Shown here in pieces: positions 1-4,858 of a stretch of DNA of 5,777 nt. The translations under genes and the position numbers were made by a program. How positions within the stretch are numbered: position 1 is the stretch's first letter; the number at the start of each line of letters is the position of its first letter. The notes beneath the pieces are model-generated. The model was not told the origin of the DNA and ran no database searches. It saw nothing but the letters and a program-made list of their open reading frames with translations. The DNA is taken from NCBI GenBank assembly GCA_022865965.1, contig JALHTS010000238.1:1-5777 (forward strand), read 5' to 3'. Source of the DNA: Ignavibacteriaceae bacterium (GTDB lineage: Bacteria > Bacteroidota > Ignavibacteria > Ignavibacteriales > Ignavibacteriaceae).

Positions 1-1
1 G

Positions 2-64
2 AGCGTTCAGCAAGTTTGCGGCCCGGTCTATTATAATGAAAACGAAATTGCTGCTCCCGCATAG
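2..64 (+). CDS. 3' end of an unidentified reading frame, cut by the window edge
   Basis: Frame 2 is open from the left edge to a TAG at 62-64 and encodes about 20 residues ending in YYNENEIAAPA. The composition (VCGPVYYNE) looks protein-like and this segment is richer in GC than what follows. The stop lies immediately before terminator-like hairpins and 18 nt before a GTATAAC core-like heptamer at 83-89. The other cassettes here have their stop only 4-5 nt before the R'' core. I infer that this is the tail of the cargo gene of a preceding cassette. Frame 1 also ends early (TAA at 34-36) and cannot be excluded. The product is not recognised. Confidence 0.35.
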   Translation, partial: SVQQVCGPVYYNENEIAAPA

Positions 65-106
65 CGGGATAAATAGGACAGCGTATAACAGGATATCCCG
101 TTTTTT
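55..106 (+). terminator. Terminator-like overlapping hairpins
   Basis: TCCCGC (55-60) and GCGGGA (64-69) form a tight hairpin with a 3-nt loop. The alternative stem CGGGATA (65-71) with TATCCCG (94-100) is followed directly by six T (101-106). The second arrangement resembles a rho-independent terminator with an unusually long loop of 22 nt. The two stems share bases and exclude each other. It lies just after the stop of the preceding reading frame, and the loop contains the GTATAAC heptamer. No termination energy was computed. Confidence 0.35.
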
Positions 107-201
107 AATAGAGGATAAAATTTTCGTTAGCTGGGTTTTGATGGAATAATAAAATTAATACATAGCAAGTGCTATGTGAATGGAAATCTTTTAATTAACA
201 C

Positions 202-227
202 TGGCGTTTTAACATAACACGCCGTTA
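202..227 (+). repeat. 26-nt identical repeat, copy 1 (attC right-end block)
   Basis: This block is identical to 993-1018. It contains a small hairpin, GGCGT (203-207) with ACGCC (219-223), and ends in GTTA of the R' core. The copies are 791 bp apart, which is exactly the length of the cassette between them. The sequence similarity therefore lies in the recombination site and not in the genes. Confidence 0.9.
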
Positions 228-230
228 GGC
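202..230 (+). other. attC site, right end (R' core GTTAGGC) bordering cassette 1
   Basis: GTTAGGC at 224-230 fits the integron core consensus GTTRRRY exactly. Recombination would fall between G224 and T225. The same 26 bases (202-227) recur at 993-1018 at the end of the next cassette, which marks this as a cassette boundary. The left half of this attC is not resolved. A GTATAAC at 83-89 is the best candidate R'' core, but that would make a site of about 148 bp and I found no matching L arms. A separate perfect inverted repeat, ACATAGC (160-166) with GCTATGT (171-177), lies in between. Confidence 0.7.
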
Positions 231-1015
231 TACCAAATATAAAAGGAATATAAAAATGAAAATAACAATACTTTTTTTTATTCTATCCTTATTCACAACT
301 ATAAATTCTCAAACAATAACTAATTCTTTTATAATTATTGATGCTGATTCAAGAATAGAAATTCCAGCTAAAGAAATTACTTTTGCTATAGTAATTGAGC
401 AAGTAGATACAAATGCTCAAAATGCATATAATGGCTTAAAACAATTAGAAGAAAAGTTTATACCATTATTAAAAGAATTTAATATTCCAGATTCTAACAT
501 TTCATATTCTTTATCTAAGTTTCGTAGGGAAGGCGGATTCAATAATCGGCCTGTGCAATTTAAAGCAAATGAAAATATTGTAATTAAGTTATATGATTTT
601 AAACAATATGAACCTTTTCAATTAGCTTTATTATCTATTGGTATTTATTCCTTTAACGGAACTTTTTCTACTACAGAAATTAAAGAGGCTAGAGAAATAG
701 GTTTTAGAATAGCTTTAGAAAAAGCAGAACAAGAAGCTAAATTAATTTCTAACCAACTTGGAAGAGAACTTGGAAAAGTTTTAGAAGTTGAATCTAAAAA
801 CAAAGATTATGTTGTGACTTCACCAATGCAAGGAATGTATTCAACTGTTGAAGAAATGAAACTAATCGATATTCCTCAACACGTAACTTTATATACAAAT
901 GTTAAAGTTAAATATGAACTAAAATAATGTAGCCTAACACGCAACTCAAAGCGACCGCCTATTTTATTTGGTGATTTTGAGATTTTGTGAGTTGGCGTTT
1001 TAACATAACACGCCG
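225..1015 (+). mobile_element. Integron gene cassette 1 (SIMPL-domain cargo)
   Basis: The unit starts at TTAGGCTAC after G224 and ends at the G of GTTATAC (1015), giving 791 bp. The first bases with the preceding G (GTTAGGCTAC) are a perfect 10-bp reverse complement of GTAGCCTAAC at 929-938, the left core of the attC at its own 3' end. That is the signature of a cassette excised and inserted as a circle. It holds one ORF, a 31-nt leader and the attC, and no obvious promoter of its own. The boundary is read directly from the sequence. Mobility is inferred, since no integrase is present in the window. Confidence 0.82.
256..927 (+). CDS. SIMPL-domain (DUF541) protein, secreted or periplasmic
   Basis: The 223-aa protein begins with a signal peptide (MKITILFFILSLFTTINS), probably cut before Gln19, so it should act outside the cytoplasm. 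The rest fits one SIMPL/DUF541 domain (about residues 20-222): an N-terminal strand with a Pro before the next strand (IEIPAKEITFAIVIE, 34-48), an amphipathic helix (51-76), the 'NIPDSNISY' turn (76-84) corresponding to the family's GI-x-DI stretch, and a second half with a helix rich in A, E and K (143-170) ending LGRELGKVLEV. The length is normal for the family. Members include E. coli YggE and the BP26 antigen, with loosely defined roles in envelope or oxidative stress; no enzyme activity is established. AAAAGGAA (241-248) lies 7 nt before the ATG. It is the only gene of cassette 1, and its stop is 4 nt before the attC core. It is AT-rich with many TTA and AAA codons. Confidence 0.82.
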   Translation: MKITILFFILSLFTTINSQTITNSFIIIDADSRIEIPAKEITFAIVIEQVDTNAQNAYNGLKQLEEKFIPLLKEFNIPDSNISYSLSKFRREGGFNNRPVQFKANENIVIKLYDFKQYEPFQLALLSIGIYSFNGTFSTTEIKEAREIGFRIALEKAEQEAKLISNQLGRELGKVLEVESKNKDYVVTSPMQGMYSTVEEMKLIDIPQHVTLYTNVKVKYELK

Positions 1016-1021
1016 TTATAC
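929..1021 (+). other. attC site of cassette 1
   Basis: The R'' core GCCTAAC (932-938) fits RYYYAAC and the R' core GTTATAC (1015-1021) fits GTTRRRY at all but one base. Inside them AACTCA (943-948) pairs with TGAGTT (988-993) as candidate L arms. The left spacer is 4 nt (ACGC), but the right spacer is 21 nt and forms its own hairpin, GGCGT (994-998) with ACGCC (1010-1014). An alternative pairing is ACGC (939-942) with GCGT (995-998), continuing the AACTCA stem past one bulged G. That would place a conventional right end at GGCGTT (994-999) and leave 18 nt unexplained before the real border. Confidence 0.75.
993..1018 (+). repeat. 26-nt identical repeat, copy 2 (attC right-end block)
   Basis: This copy is identical to 202-227 and sits at the right end of the attC of cassette 1. 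After the shared GTTA the two copies diverge (GGC against TAC). That divergence is expected, because the next bases belong to whichever cassette lies downstream. Confidence 0.9.
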
Positions 1022-1038
1022 CCTAAGGCAAATTTAAT

Positions 1039-1653
1039 ATGTTTAATGAACTAGAAAGTATGATTGGTGTTTTTAAAATAACCTCAAATGATGTTGATAA
1101 GAGTTTTGATGAGCTTGAGAAATATGAAGATTATCTTATAAAAAAGGAACCCGATATCTATCAAATAAAAGAACCCACAGATGGAGATAAATGGGCAATA
1201 GAAATACTTAGAAAGTCTGATTTACAGTATCGGAGAAGATCATATGTTAGAACATTTTTCAGCTATGTTGAAGGAGTCATTTGGGGTTTGTCTCAGTTAT
1301 GCATTACCAGTGGTAATAATAATCTCACAAAAGAAGATTTATTAAAACTGGAAGAAAAAAAAGAAATCAATATTAATGGACAAATTGAGGTAAAAAAACA
1401 AAGACAAAGTTTAGCTGAACGTATCAAATTTGTTCTAAATACTTTTGTAACAACTATGGATATTAATCTAGTTCTCGATTTTGGTACGCAAGATTGGATA
1501 TCCTTTCAAGAAGCGATAAAAATTCGTGACAACATCACTCATCCCAAAGATAAAAGTCTTCTAGTGTTAAATAAAAATGATGTTGAAAAAGTAATTATAT
1601 CACATAAATGGTTTAGTAAAATACTTGATAACATTTTAAGTAAATGGAAATAG
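1039..1653 (+). CDS. Putative HEPN-domain protein with Rx4H RNase motif
   Basis: This 204-aa protein is predicted to be helical and cytoplasmic, with no signal peptide or membrane segment. Near the C-terminus it has RDNITHP (Arg163 to His168). This is the Rx4H motif of HEPN domains with the usual polar residue after Arg and Pro after His, which forms the metal-independent RNase site in HEPN toxins and effectors. The helix before it (FQEAIKI, 156-162) and the long helix around residues 66-88 (RRRSYVRTFFSYVEGVIWGLSQL) fit a HEPN four-helix bundle. Residues 100-128 are a charged linker. The family call rests on the motif and helical pattern only. No MNT nucleotidyltransferase or other antitoxin gene lies beside it, so an RNase toxin or defence role is inference. 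AAGG (1025-1028) lies 10 nt before the ATG. It is the sole gene of cassette 2. Confidence 0.6.
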   Translation: MFNELESMIGVFKITSNDVDKSFDELEKYEDYLIKKEPDIYQIKEPTDGDKWAIEILRKSDLQYRRRSYVRTFFSYVEGVIWGLSQLCITSGNNNLTKEDLLKLEEKKEININGQIEVKKQRQSLAERIKFVLNTFVTTMDINLVLDFGTQDWISFQEAIKIRDNITHPKDKSLLVLNKNDVEKVIISHKWFSKILDNILSKWK

Positions 1654-1685
1654 TTCGGGTATAACATCTTTAATAAGTAAAAAGT

Positions 1686-1767
1686 CCCGCCAAGGGCGGA
1701 CAGGCAAGAGGATATAATAGTACCAAGCAAATAATAATTTGCCTGACTGCCGACAAGGCAGGCAAAA
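1686..1767. repeat. Two GC-rich palindromic repeat units
   Basis: The first unit (about 1686-1711) contains CCGCCAAGGGCGG, then ACAGGCAAG. The second (about 1742-1765) contains TGCCGACAAGGCAGGCAAA. Both follow the pattern GCC-spacer-GGC followed by CAGGCAA and stand out in a very AT-rich stretch. A related unit lies at 1861-1884. Between the two is a hairpin, GCAAAT (1727-1732) with ATTTGC (1737-1742). They look like short dispersed intergenic repeats of the REP type, but copy number cannot be judged from one window. Confidence 0.6.
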
Positions 1768-1778
1768 ACGTTCTTTTC

Positions 1779-1805
1779 ACAAAGTGATGACTTTGTCAGA
1801 ATTTT
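1779..1805 (+). terminator. Possible terminator hairpin after the HEPN cassette
   Basis: ACAAAGT (1779-1785) and ACTTTGT (1790-1796) form a perfect 7-bp stem with a 4-nt loop, and a run of five T follows shortly after (1802-1806). The stem has few G-C pairs and the T run is offset by about five bases, so termination is possible but weak. It could equally be secondary structure of the attC interior. Confidence 0.25.
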
Positions 1806-1860
1806 TGTTACGCTCACTTTAACGACAATCTGATGCCAGTTATATCTAAAAGGTTATGGC

Positions 1861-1884
1861 CACGCCAAAGGCGGGCAGGCAACC
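1861..1884. repeat. GC-rich palindromic repeat, third unit
   Basis: ACGCCAAAGGCGGGCAGGCAACC resembles the two units at 1686-1767: GCC-AAA-GGC followed by GGCAGGCAA. It lies just outside the proposed right end of the attC, between that site and the oxidoreductase gene. Confidence 0.55.
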
Positions 1885-1893
1885 GAACCTCTT

Positions 1894-1911
1894 TTGGGAC
1901 TTGTCCCGTTT
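1894..1911 (+). terminator. Possible terminator upstream of the oxidoreductase gene
   Basis: GGGAC (1896-1900) and GTCCC (1903-1907) form a compact GC-rich inverted repeat, flanked by TTTT on the left and GTTTT on the right. The real loop would be larger than two bases, leaving a 3-4 bp stem, so strength is doubtful. It could stop transcription leaving the HEPN cassette. Confidence 0.3.
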
Positions 1912-1975
1912 TAATCGGAATAACGTTTCGTTAATAATCTAAAGATCATTAAAATTGTAAATTGTAGTATTTAAT

Positions 1976-2074
1976 ATGAAATCTAAAAGTTCAGACTTAT
2001 TATTAAAAGAGTTGGAAAAAATTAATAAGTCTAATTCTAAAATTAACTATTTTATTTTTTCTATTCTGAAATAG
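1976..2074 (+). CDS. Small ORF of 32 residues, uncertain
   Basis: An ATG at 1976 opens a frame that stops with TAG at 2072-2074, 23 nt before the oxidoreductase start. The peptide is Lys/Ser/Leu-rich, with an amphipathic stretch LLLKELEKINKSNSKI followed by hydrophobic NYFIFSILK. No clear ribosome binding site precedes it. It could be a leader peptide, the truncated N-terminus of a regulator, or chance in AT-rich DNA. I recognise no family. The rest of 1885-2097 holds nothing else I can support. Confidence 0.2.
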   Translation: MKSKSSDLLLKELEKINKSNSKINYFIFSILK

Positions 2075-2097
2075 AATGTAAAAGAAAGGATAGTAAT

Positions 2098-3612
2098 ATG
2101 AACTATGACATAATCATCATTGGCGCCGGATTGGGCGGCTTGACTGCCGGCGCAAAATTATCTAAAGAAGGAAAAAAAGTGCTGCTCATCGAGCAACACA
2201 ATATTCCCGGCGGTTGCGCTACCACCTTCAAACATAAAGATCTTAAAATCGAGGTTGGCCTGCACATGATCGATGGGTTAGACAAAGGTGATCCAAAGTT
2301 AAAAATATTTGAAGAACTCGGCGTCTTCGATAATTTGGAGTTTAAACGTGTCCCTGAATTTTACCGCTTTATTAAGCCGGGAGTTGATATGACTATTCCG
2401 GATAATTATGAACAAGCCATTAAGATTTTGGCAGAACGTTTTCCGGCAGAAAAAAAAGGGATCCTTAAATTTTTTAAGGTAATCCTCGCTTTTCGAAAAG
2501 AAGTTTTTAAAGTGCCCCGCCAAAAATGGCGTTATTTGCTTTCAATGCCCTTATTTCCTTTCCTGTTTCCAAATTTGATGATTCGCGAGAATGCAAATGT
2601 TGGCCAGTTTTTGGATACTTTATTCAAAGACGAGGATCTTAAATTAGTGCTGCTAGCCAATCTCGGTTACTACCACAACGATCCCTACACCATGTCACTT
2701 TTGTATTACTCTATTGCGCAGGGAAGTTTTTTCAGCGGCGGCGGTTACTTTATTAAAGGCGGATCGCAAATGCTGTCGGATTACCTGGCCTCAATTATTG
2801 AAGATCATGATGGAAAGGTCATCTATGGGCATTTGGTCAACGAGATAATCATTGAAAATGGAACTGCAATCGGCGTGAAGTATAGCAAAAAATCCGCGAC
2901 TGAAAGCGAACAGCAAAATGCATATGGAAAATATATAATCGCCAATGCGGCGTTGCCTAATGTGATGGGAGAACTTCTTAAAGACACTCATGCGAAAACC
3001 AAGCTGTCCATGGCGGTTGGGAATCCTGAAATCGCCCCGTCCATACTTTCAGTCTATCTTGGTTTCAAGAAACCGCCCAAAGAACTGGGCAACGGCAATT
3101 ACTCCACCATATTTTTTGATGGAGGCCTCTCCAATCAACGGGAATTAGCGGAATACCAGCGCACGGATTTATCAAAACGTGTATTTATTTTTGTCGACTA
3201 CAGCCAGATCGATTCCGGTCTGGCACCTGAGGGTAAAGCTGTTGGATCATTTTCCGCGATGGATTATATCTCTGATTGGGATACGCTGTCAAAAGATCGT
3301 TATAAAGAACGGAAGGAGGAGGCAGCACAAATCCTGATTGGCCGGTTGGATAAGCTAATACCCGGTATTAAGGATGAAATAGAATATTATGAAGTAGGCA
3401 CGCCAACAACAATTAGGCGGTACACACTTAATCCGGAAGGCACCGCGTATGGTTATGCCCAACTACCAGGCCAGACAGGCAGGAAACGGGTTAAAATTAA
3501 ATCACCAGTCCCCAACCTATATTTTGCTTCAGCCTGGACCGAACCCGGTCATGGCTTCACTGGGGCCATTTTAAGTGGCTATTGGTGTGCTGAGGAAATC
3601 CTTAGAAAATGA
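2098..3612 (+). CDS. FAD-dependent oxidoreductase, phytoene desaturase/carotenoid isomerase/retinol saturase superfamily
   Basis: The 504-aa protein opens with a Rossmann dinucleotide fold: GAGLGG at residues 9-14, Glu32 at the end of the second strand to hold the adenosine ribose, and PGG at 37-39 (the 'xxPGG' signature of this superfamily). The middle has a hydrophobic stretch (about 147-162, LLSMPLFPFLFPNLMI) suited to monotopic membrane contact, then YSIAQGSFFSGGGYFIKGGSQ (204-224) typical of the substrate and FAD region. The C-terminus has the second FAD motif, NLYFASAWTEPGHGFTGAILSG (473-494). Known relatives (COG1233) desaturate, isomerise or saturate polyene lipids; the substrate is not readable here. 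AAGGA (2086-2090) lies 7 nt before the ATG. No other carotenoid gene is present. The gene appears richer in GC than its neighbours and is unusually large for a cassette cargo. Confidence 0.85.
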   Translation: MNYDIIIIGAGLGGLTAGAKLSKEGKKVLLIEQHNIPGGCATTFKHKDLKIEVGLHMIDGLDKGDPKLKIFEELGVFDNLEFKRVPEFYRFIKPGVDMTIPDNYEQAIKILAERFPAEKKGILKFFKVILAFRKEVFKVPRQKWRYLLSMPLFPFLFPNLMIRENANVGQFLDTLFKDEDLKLVLLANLGYYHNDPYTMSLLYYSIAQGSFFSGGGYFIKGGSQMLSDYLASIIEDHDGKVIYGHLVNEIIIENGTAIGVKYSKKSATESEQQNAYGKYIIANAALPNVMGELLKDTHAKTKLSMAVGNPEIAPSILSVYLGFKKPPKELGNGNYSTIFFDGGLSNQRELAEYQRTDLSKRVFIFVDYSQIDSGLAPEGKAVGSFSAMDYISDWDTLSKDRYKERKEEAAQILIGRLDKLIPGIKDEIEYYEVGTPTTIRRYTLNPEGTAYGYAQLPGQTGRKRVKIKSPVPNLYFASAWTEPGHGFTGAILSGYWCAEEILRK

Positions 3613-3637
3613 ATACTCCGAATTTTTAGGGGATAAA

Positions 3638-3727
3638 TTGAAGAAGGTGATTGGGTCAAATATTTTATCGAAACGTATTGCATTACTGTCAAAGGATGCA
3701 AAATTTGGATGTAAATCATTAAGATAA
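3638..3727 (+). pseudogene. Short TTG-initiated ORF, possible 5' remnant of a gene
   Basis: AGGGG (3628-3632) lies five bases before a TTG at 3638, which opens 29 codons (LKKVIGSNILSKRIALLSKDAKFGCKSLR) ending at TAA 3725-3727. The strong ribosome binding site and the position 25 nt after the oxidoreductase stop suggest the start of a second operon gene that has been cut short. No continuation is seen in other frames before the attC at 3775. I do not recognise a family with confidence. It may be a small protein or chance. Confidence 0.3.
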
Positions 3728-3774
3728 TGATTAGGCAAGATTATATGTATTGAGATATCGCCTAGCAAGTTGGT

Positions 3775-3872
3775 ATCTAACAACGGCTTCAACTTGGAAC
3801 AAGCACGCGTGCGGTTTCTTTAAATCCTGTCAAATTATATGCGGCTTGTCCGGTTAAGCCTGTCCGTTATAC
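3775..3872 (+). other. attC site, canonical fold with extrahelical bases
   Basis: The R'' core ATCTAAC (3775-3781) fits RYYYAAC. The R' core GTTATAC (3866-3872) fits GTTRRRY except one base. The arms pair as GGCTT (3785-3789) with AAGCC (3856-3860), AAC (3791-3793) with GTT (3853-3855), GG (3796-3797) with CC (3850-3851), and ACAAGC (3799-3804) with GCTTGT (3844-3849). Unpaired C3790, one T at 3794-3795 and A3798 stick out on the left arm only. Unpaired spacers (AAC left, TGTCC right) separate the arms from the cores. This matches the known attC hairpin architecture closely. The loop holds the palindrome GCACGCGTGC (3803-3812). Confidence 0.85.
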
Positions 3873-3907
3873 CGCTTATCCCTAACAATTAAATAGGAGT
3901 ATTTAGC

Positions 3908-4840
3908 ATGTTTCGTTCTAATAGGAAAACTCTTCAAAATCTCCTGATAATAACAATTCTTCTCATTTTAGACATAACATGTGTTCAAAATTCTGAGCAG
4001 CAAAACATCAAAGATCAGAAAAATACTGAAGTAACTTTATTCAACACTGAAAAAAGAATACTTCATTCAGAAATTATAAATGACGATTTTGAAATCTATA
4101 TATCTCTTCCTTACAGATATATTTACACAGATACAACTTACCCCGTTCTCTTCAATTTGGACGCGAATATAGGCTTCGGTATTACCGACAATGTCGTTCA
4201 TATTTTAAGTACACTCAATAAAGAAATACCTGAAATGATTGTTGTGGGTATCGCCTATACTATAAAGGGAATAGAAGATTGGGCTACTTGGCGGTGCCGT
4301 GACTTCAGACCAACCAGCCATCCGGAAAAGGATAAAGCATGGCAGGATCGTTTATCGCAGGCAAGTAGTAGAGATGATATTGTTGTGGAATCAGGCGGTG
4401 CTGATAAATTTTTGGCTTTCATACGTGAAGAACTTATCCCATTTATTGAATCAAATTATCGTGTTGATTCATCAGACAGAGCAATAGCAGGCGTTTCAGC
4501 AAGTGGTCTTTTTACGCTATATACCCTTTTTCAGCATCCTGAAACTTTTCAAAGATATTTTGCCGGAAGCCCCTCTATCAGTTGGGACGAGCCCTATATG
4601 TATAAGTTAGAAAATAATTTTGCTGCTTCTCATAACGATCTACAAGCGAGACTATTTATGTGTGCAGGCGGCCTGGAAAGTGAATCATATATAAATAATA
4701 TGAATAAAATGGCAGAATTGCTGCGTTCAAGGAAATATCCAAGCCTTGAAATAGAGACGGTAATTTTTGAGAATGAAACACATGGTTCAATTTATCAAGC
4801 TGCCATAAGCAGAGCTTTAAAAATGCTATACAAAAAGTGA
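3908..4840 (+). CDS. Putative alpha/beta-hydrolase esterase, Fes/YbbA-like (esterase D family), probable lipoprotein
   Basis: This 310-aa protein has an N-terminal hydrophobic segment (about 11-24) ending DITC, with Cys25 as a possible lipidation site. The lipobox is imperfect, so plain secretion is also possible. The mature part matches the esterase D/PF00756 fold: early strands with 'FEIYISLPYRY' and 'YPVLFNLDAN' (residues 61-86), the nucleophile elbow GVSASG (195-200) with Ser197, the following helix LFTLYTLFQHPETF, GSPSISWD (220-227), and a late ENETHGS with His292 as likely catalytic His. The elbow reads GxSxSG, with Ser199 where most relatives have Gly. Relatives cleave siderophore esters or other small esters; the substrate is unknown. 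The acid of the triad is not assigned with certainty. AGGAG (3895-3899) lies 8 nt before the ATG. It is the only gene of its cassette. Confidence 0.8.
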   Translation: MFRSNRKTLQNLLIITILLILDITCVQNSEQQNIKDQKNTEVTLFNTEKRILHSEIINDDFEIYISLPYRYIYTDTTYPVLFNLDANIGFGITDNVVHILSTLNKEIPEMIVVGIAYTIKGIEDWATWRCRDFRPTSHPEKDKAWQDRLSQASSRDDIVVESGGADKFLAFIREELIPFIESNYRVDSSDRAIAGVSASGLFTLYTLFQHPETFQRYFAGSPSISWDEPYMYKLENNFAASHNDLQARLFMCAGGLESESYINNMNKMAELLRSRKYPSLEIETVIFENETHGSIYQAAISRALKMLYKK

Positions 4841-4858
4841 AATTACTTATTATTAATC

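Larger units (their letters stand above)
1016..1839 (+). mobile_element. Integron gene cassette 2 (HEPN cargo); right border tentative
   Basis: The left border is firm: GTTATACCC (1015-1023) is the perfect reverse complement of GGGTATAAC (1657-1665), the attC core that follows the only ORF. The leader is 23 nt. The right border is taken as G1839 of GTTATAT (1839-1845), the only later heptamer close to GTTRRRY before 1900. This makes an attC of about 187 bp, longer than usual, and it holds GC-rich palindromic repeats. The right border could therefore be wrong, or the attC may have been enlarged by insertions. Confidence 0.68.
1657..1845 (+). other. attC-like site of cassette 2 (enlarged or decayed)
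   Basis: The left core GTATAAC (1659-1665), extended to GGGTATAAC, perfectly complements the start of cassette 2. The right end is proposed at GTTATAT (1839-1845), preceded by an L'-like CTTTAAC (1817-1823). ATC (1666-1668) after the left core can pair with GAT (1832-1834) before the right core, and AAAGT (1681-1685) with ACTTT (1816-1820). These pairings are short. The interior holds two GC-rich palindromic repeats and the hairpins at 1727-1742 and 1779-1796. Confidence 0.45.

Noticed and set aside
160..177. Perfect inverted repeat ACATAGC-AAGT-GCTATGT as an operator or tRNA arm
   Set aside because: It is short and isolated in AT-rich DNA with no T run or cognate regulator. It is noted only as probable attC interior structure.
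202..1018. Reading the two 26-nt copies as a CRISPR array or as IS terminal direct repeats
   Set aside because: There are only two copies, 791 bp apart, with a gene between them and no transposase. The complementarity of cassette start and end fits integron cassettes better.
1039..1653. A complete toxin-antitoxin module in the HEPN cassette
   Set aside because: No second ORF of useful size exists between 1016 and 1975 on the + strand, so a paired antitoxin cannot be supported.
1539..1817. 92-residue reverse-strand ORF
   Set aside because: It needs a GTG start, overlaps the 3' end of the HEPN gene, runs through the attC and its GC-rich repeats, and has no ribosome binding site. It is a by-product of the repeats.
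2103..2991. Three short reverse-strand ORFs inside the oxidoreductase gene
   Set aside because: They lie wholly within a well-supported coding sequence, have no recognisable motifs, and have no promoter or ribosome binding site.
3571..3792. 73-residue reverse-strand ORF across the oxidoreductase end and the attC
   Set aside because: It overlaps the conserved C-terminal FAD motif and the attC left arm, and its sequence is not protein-like.
3803..3812. GCACGCGTGC palindrome as a transcription factor site
   Set aside because: It lies in the loop of a well-folded attC, where small secondary hairpins are common. There is no promoter nearby.
4299..4487. 62-residue + strand ORF inside the esterase gene
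   Set aside because: It is an out-of-frame shadow of the strongly supported hydrolase sequence.
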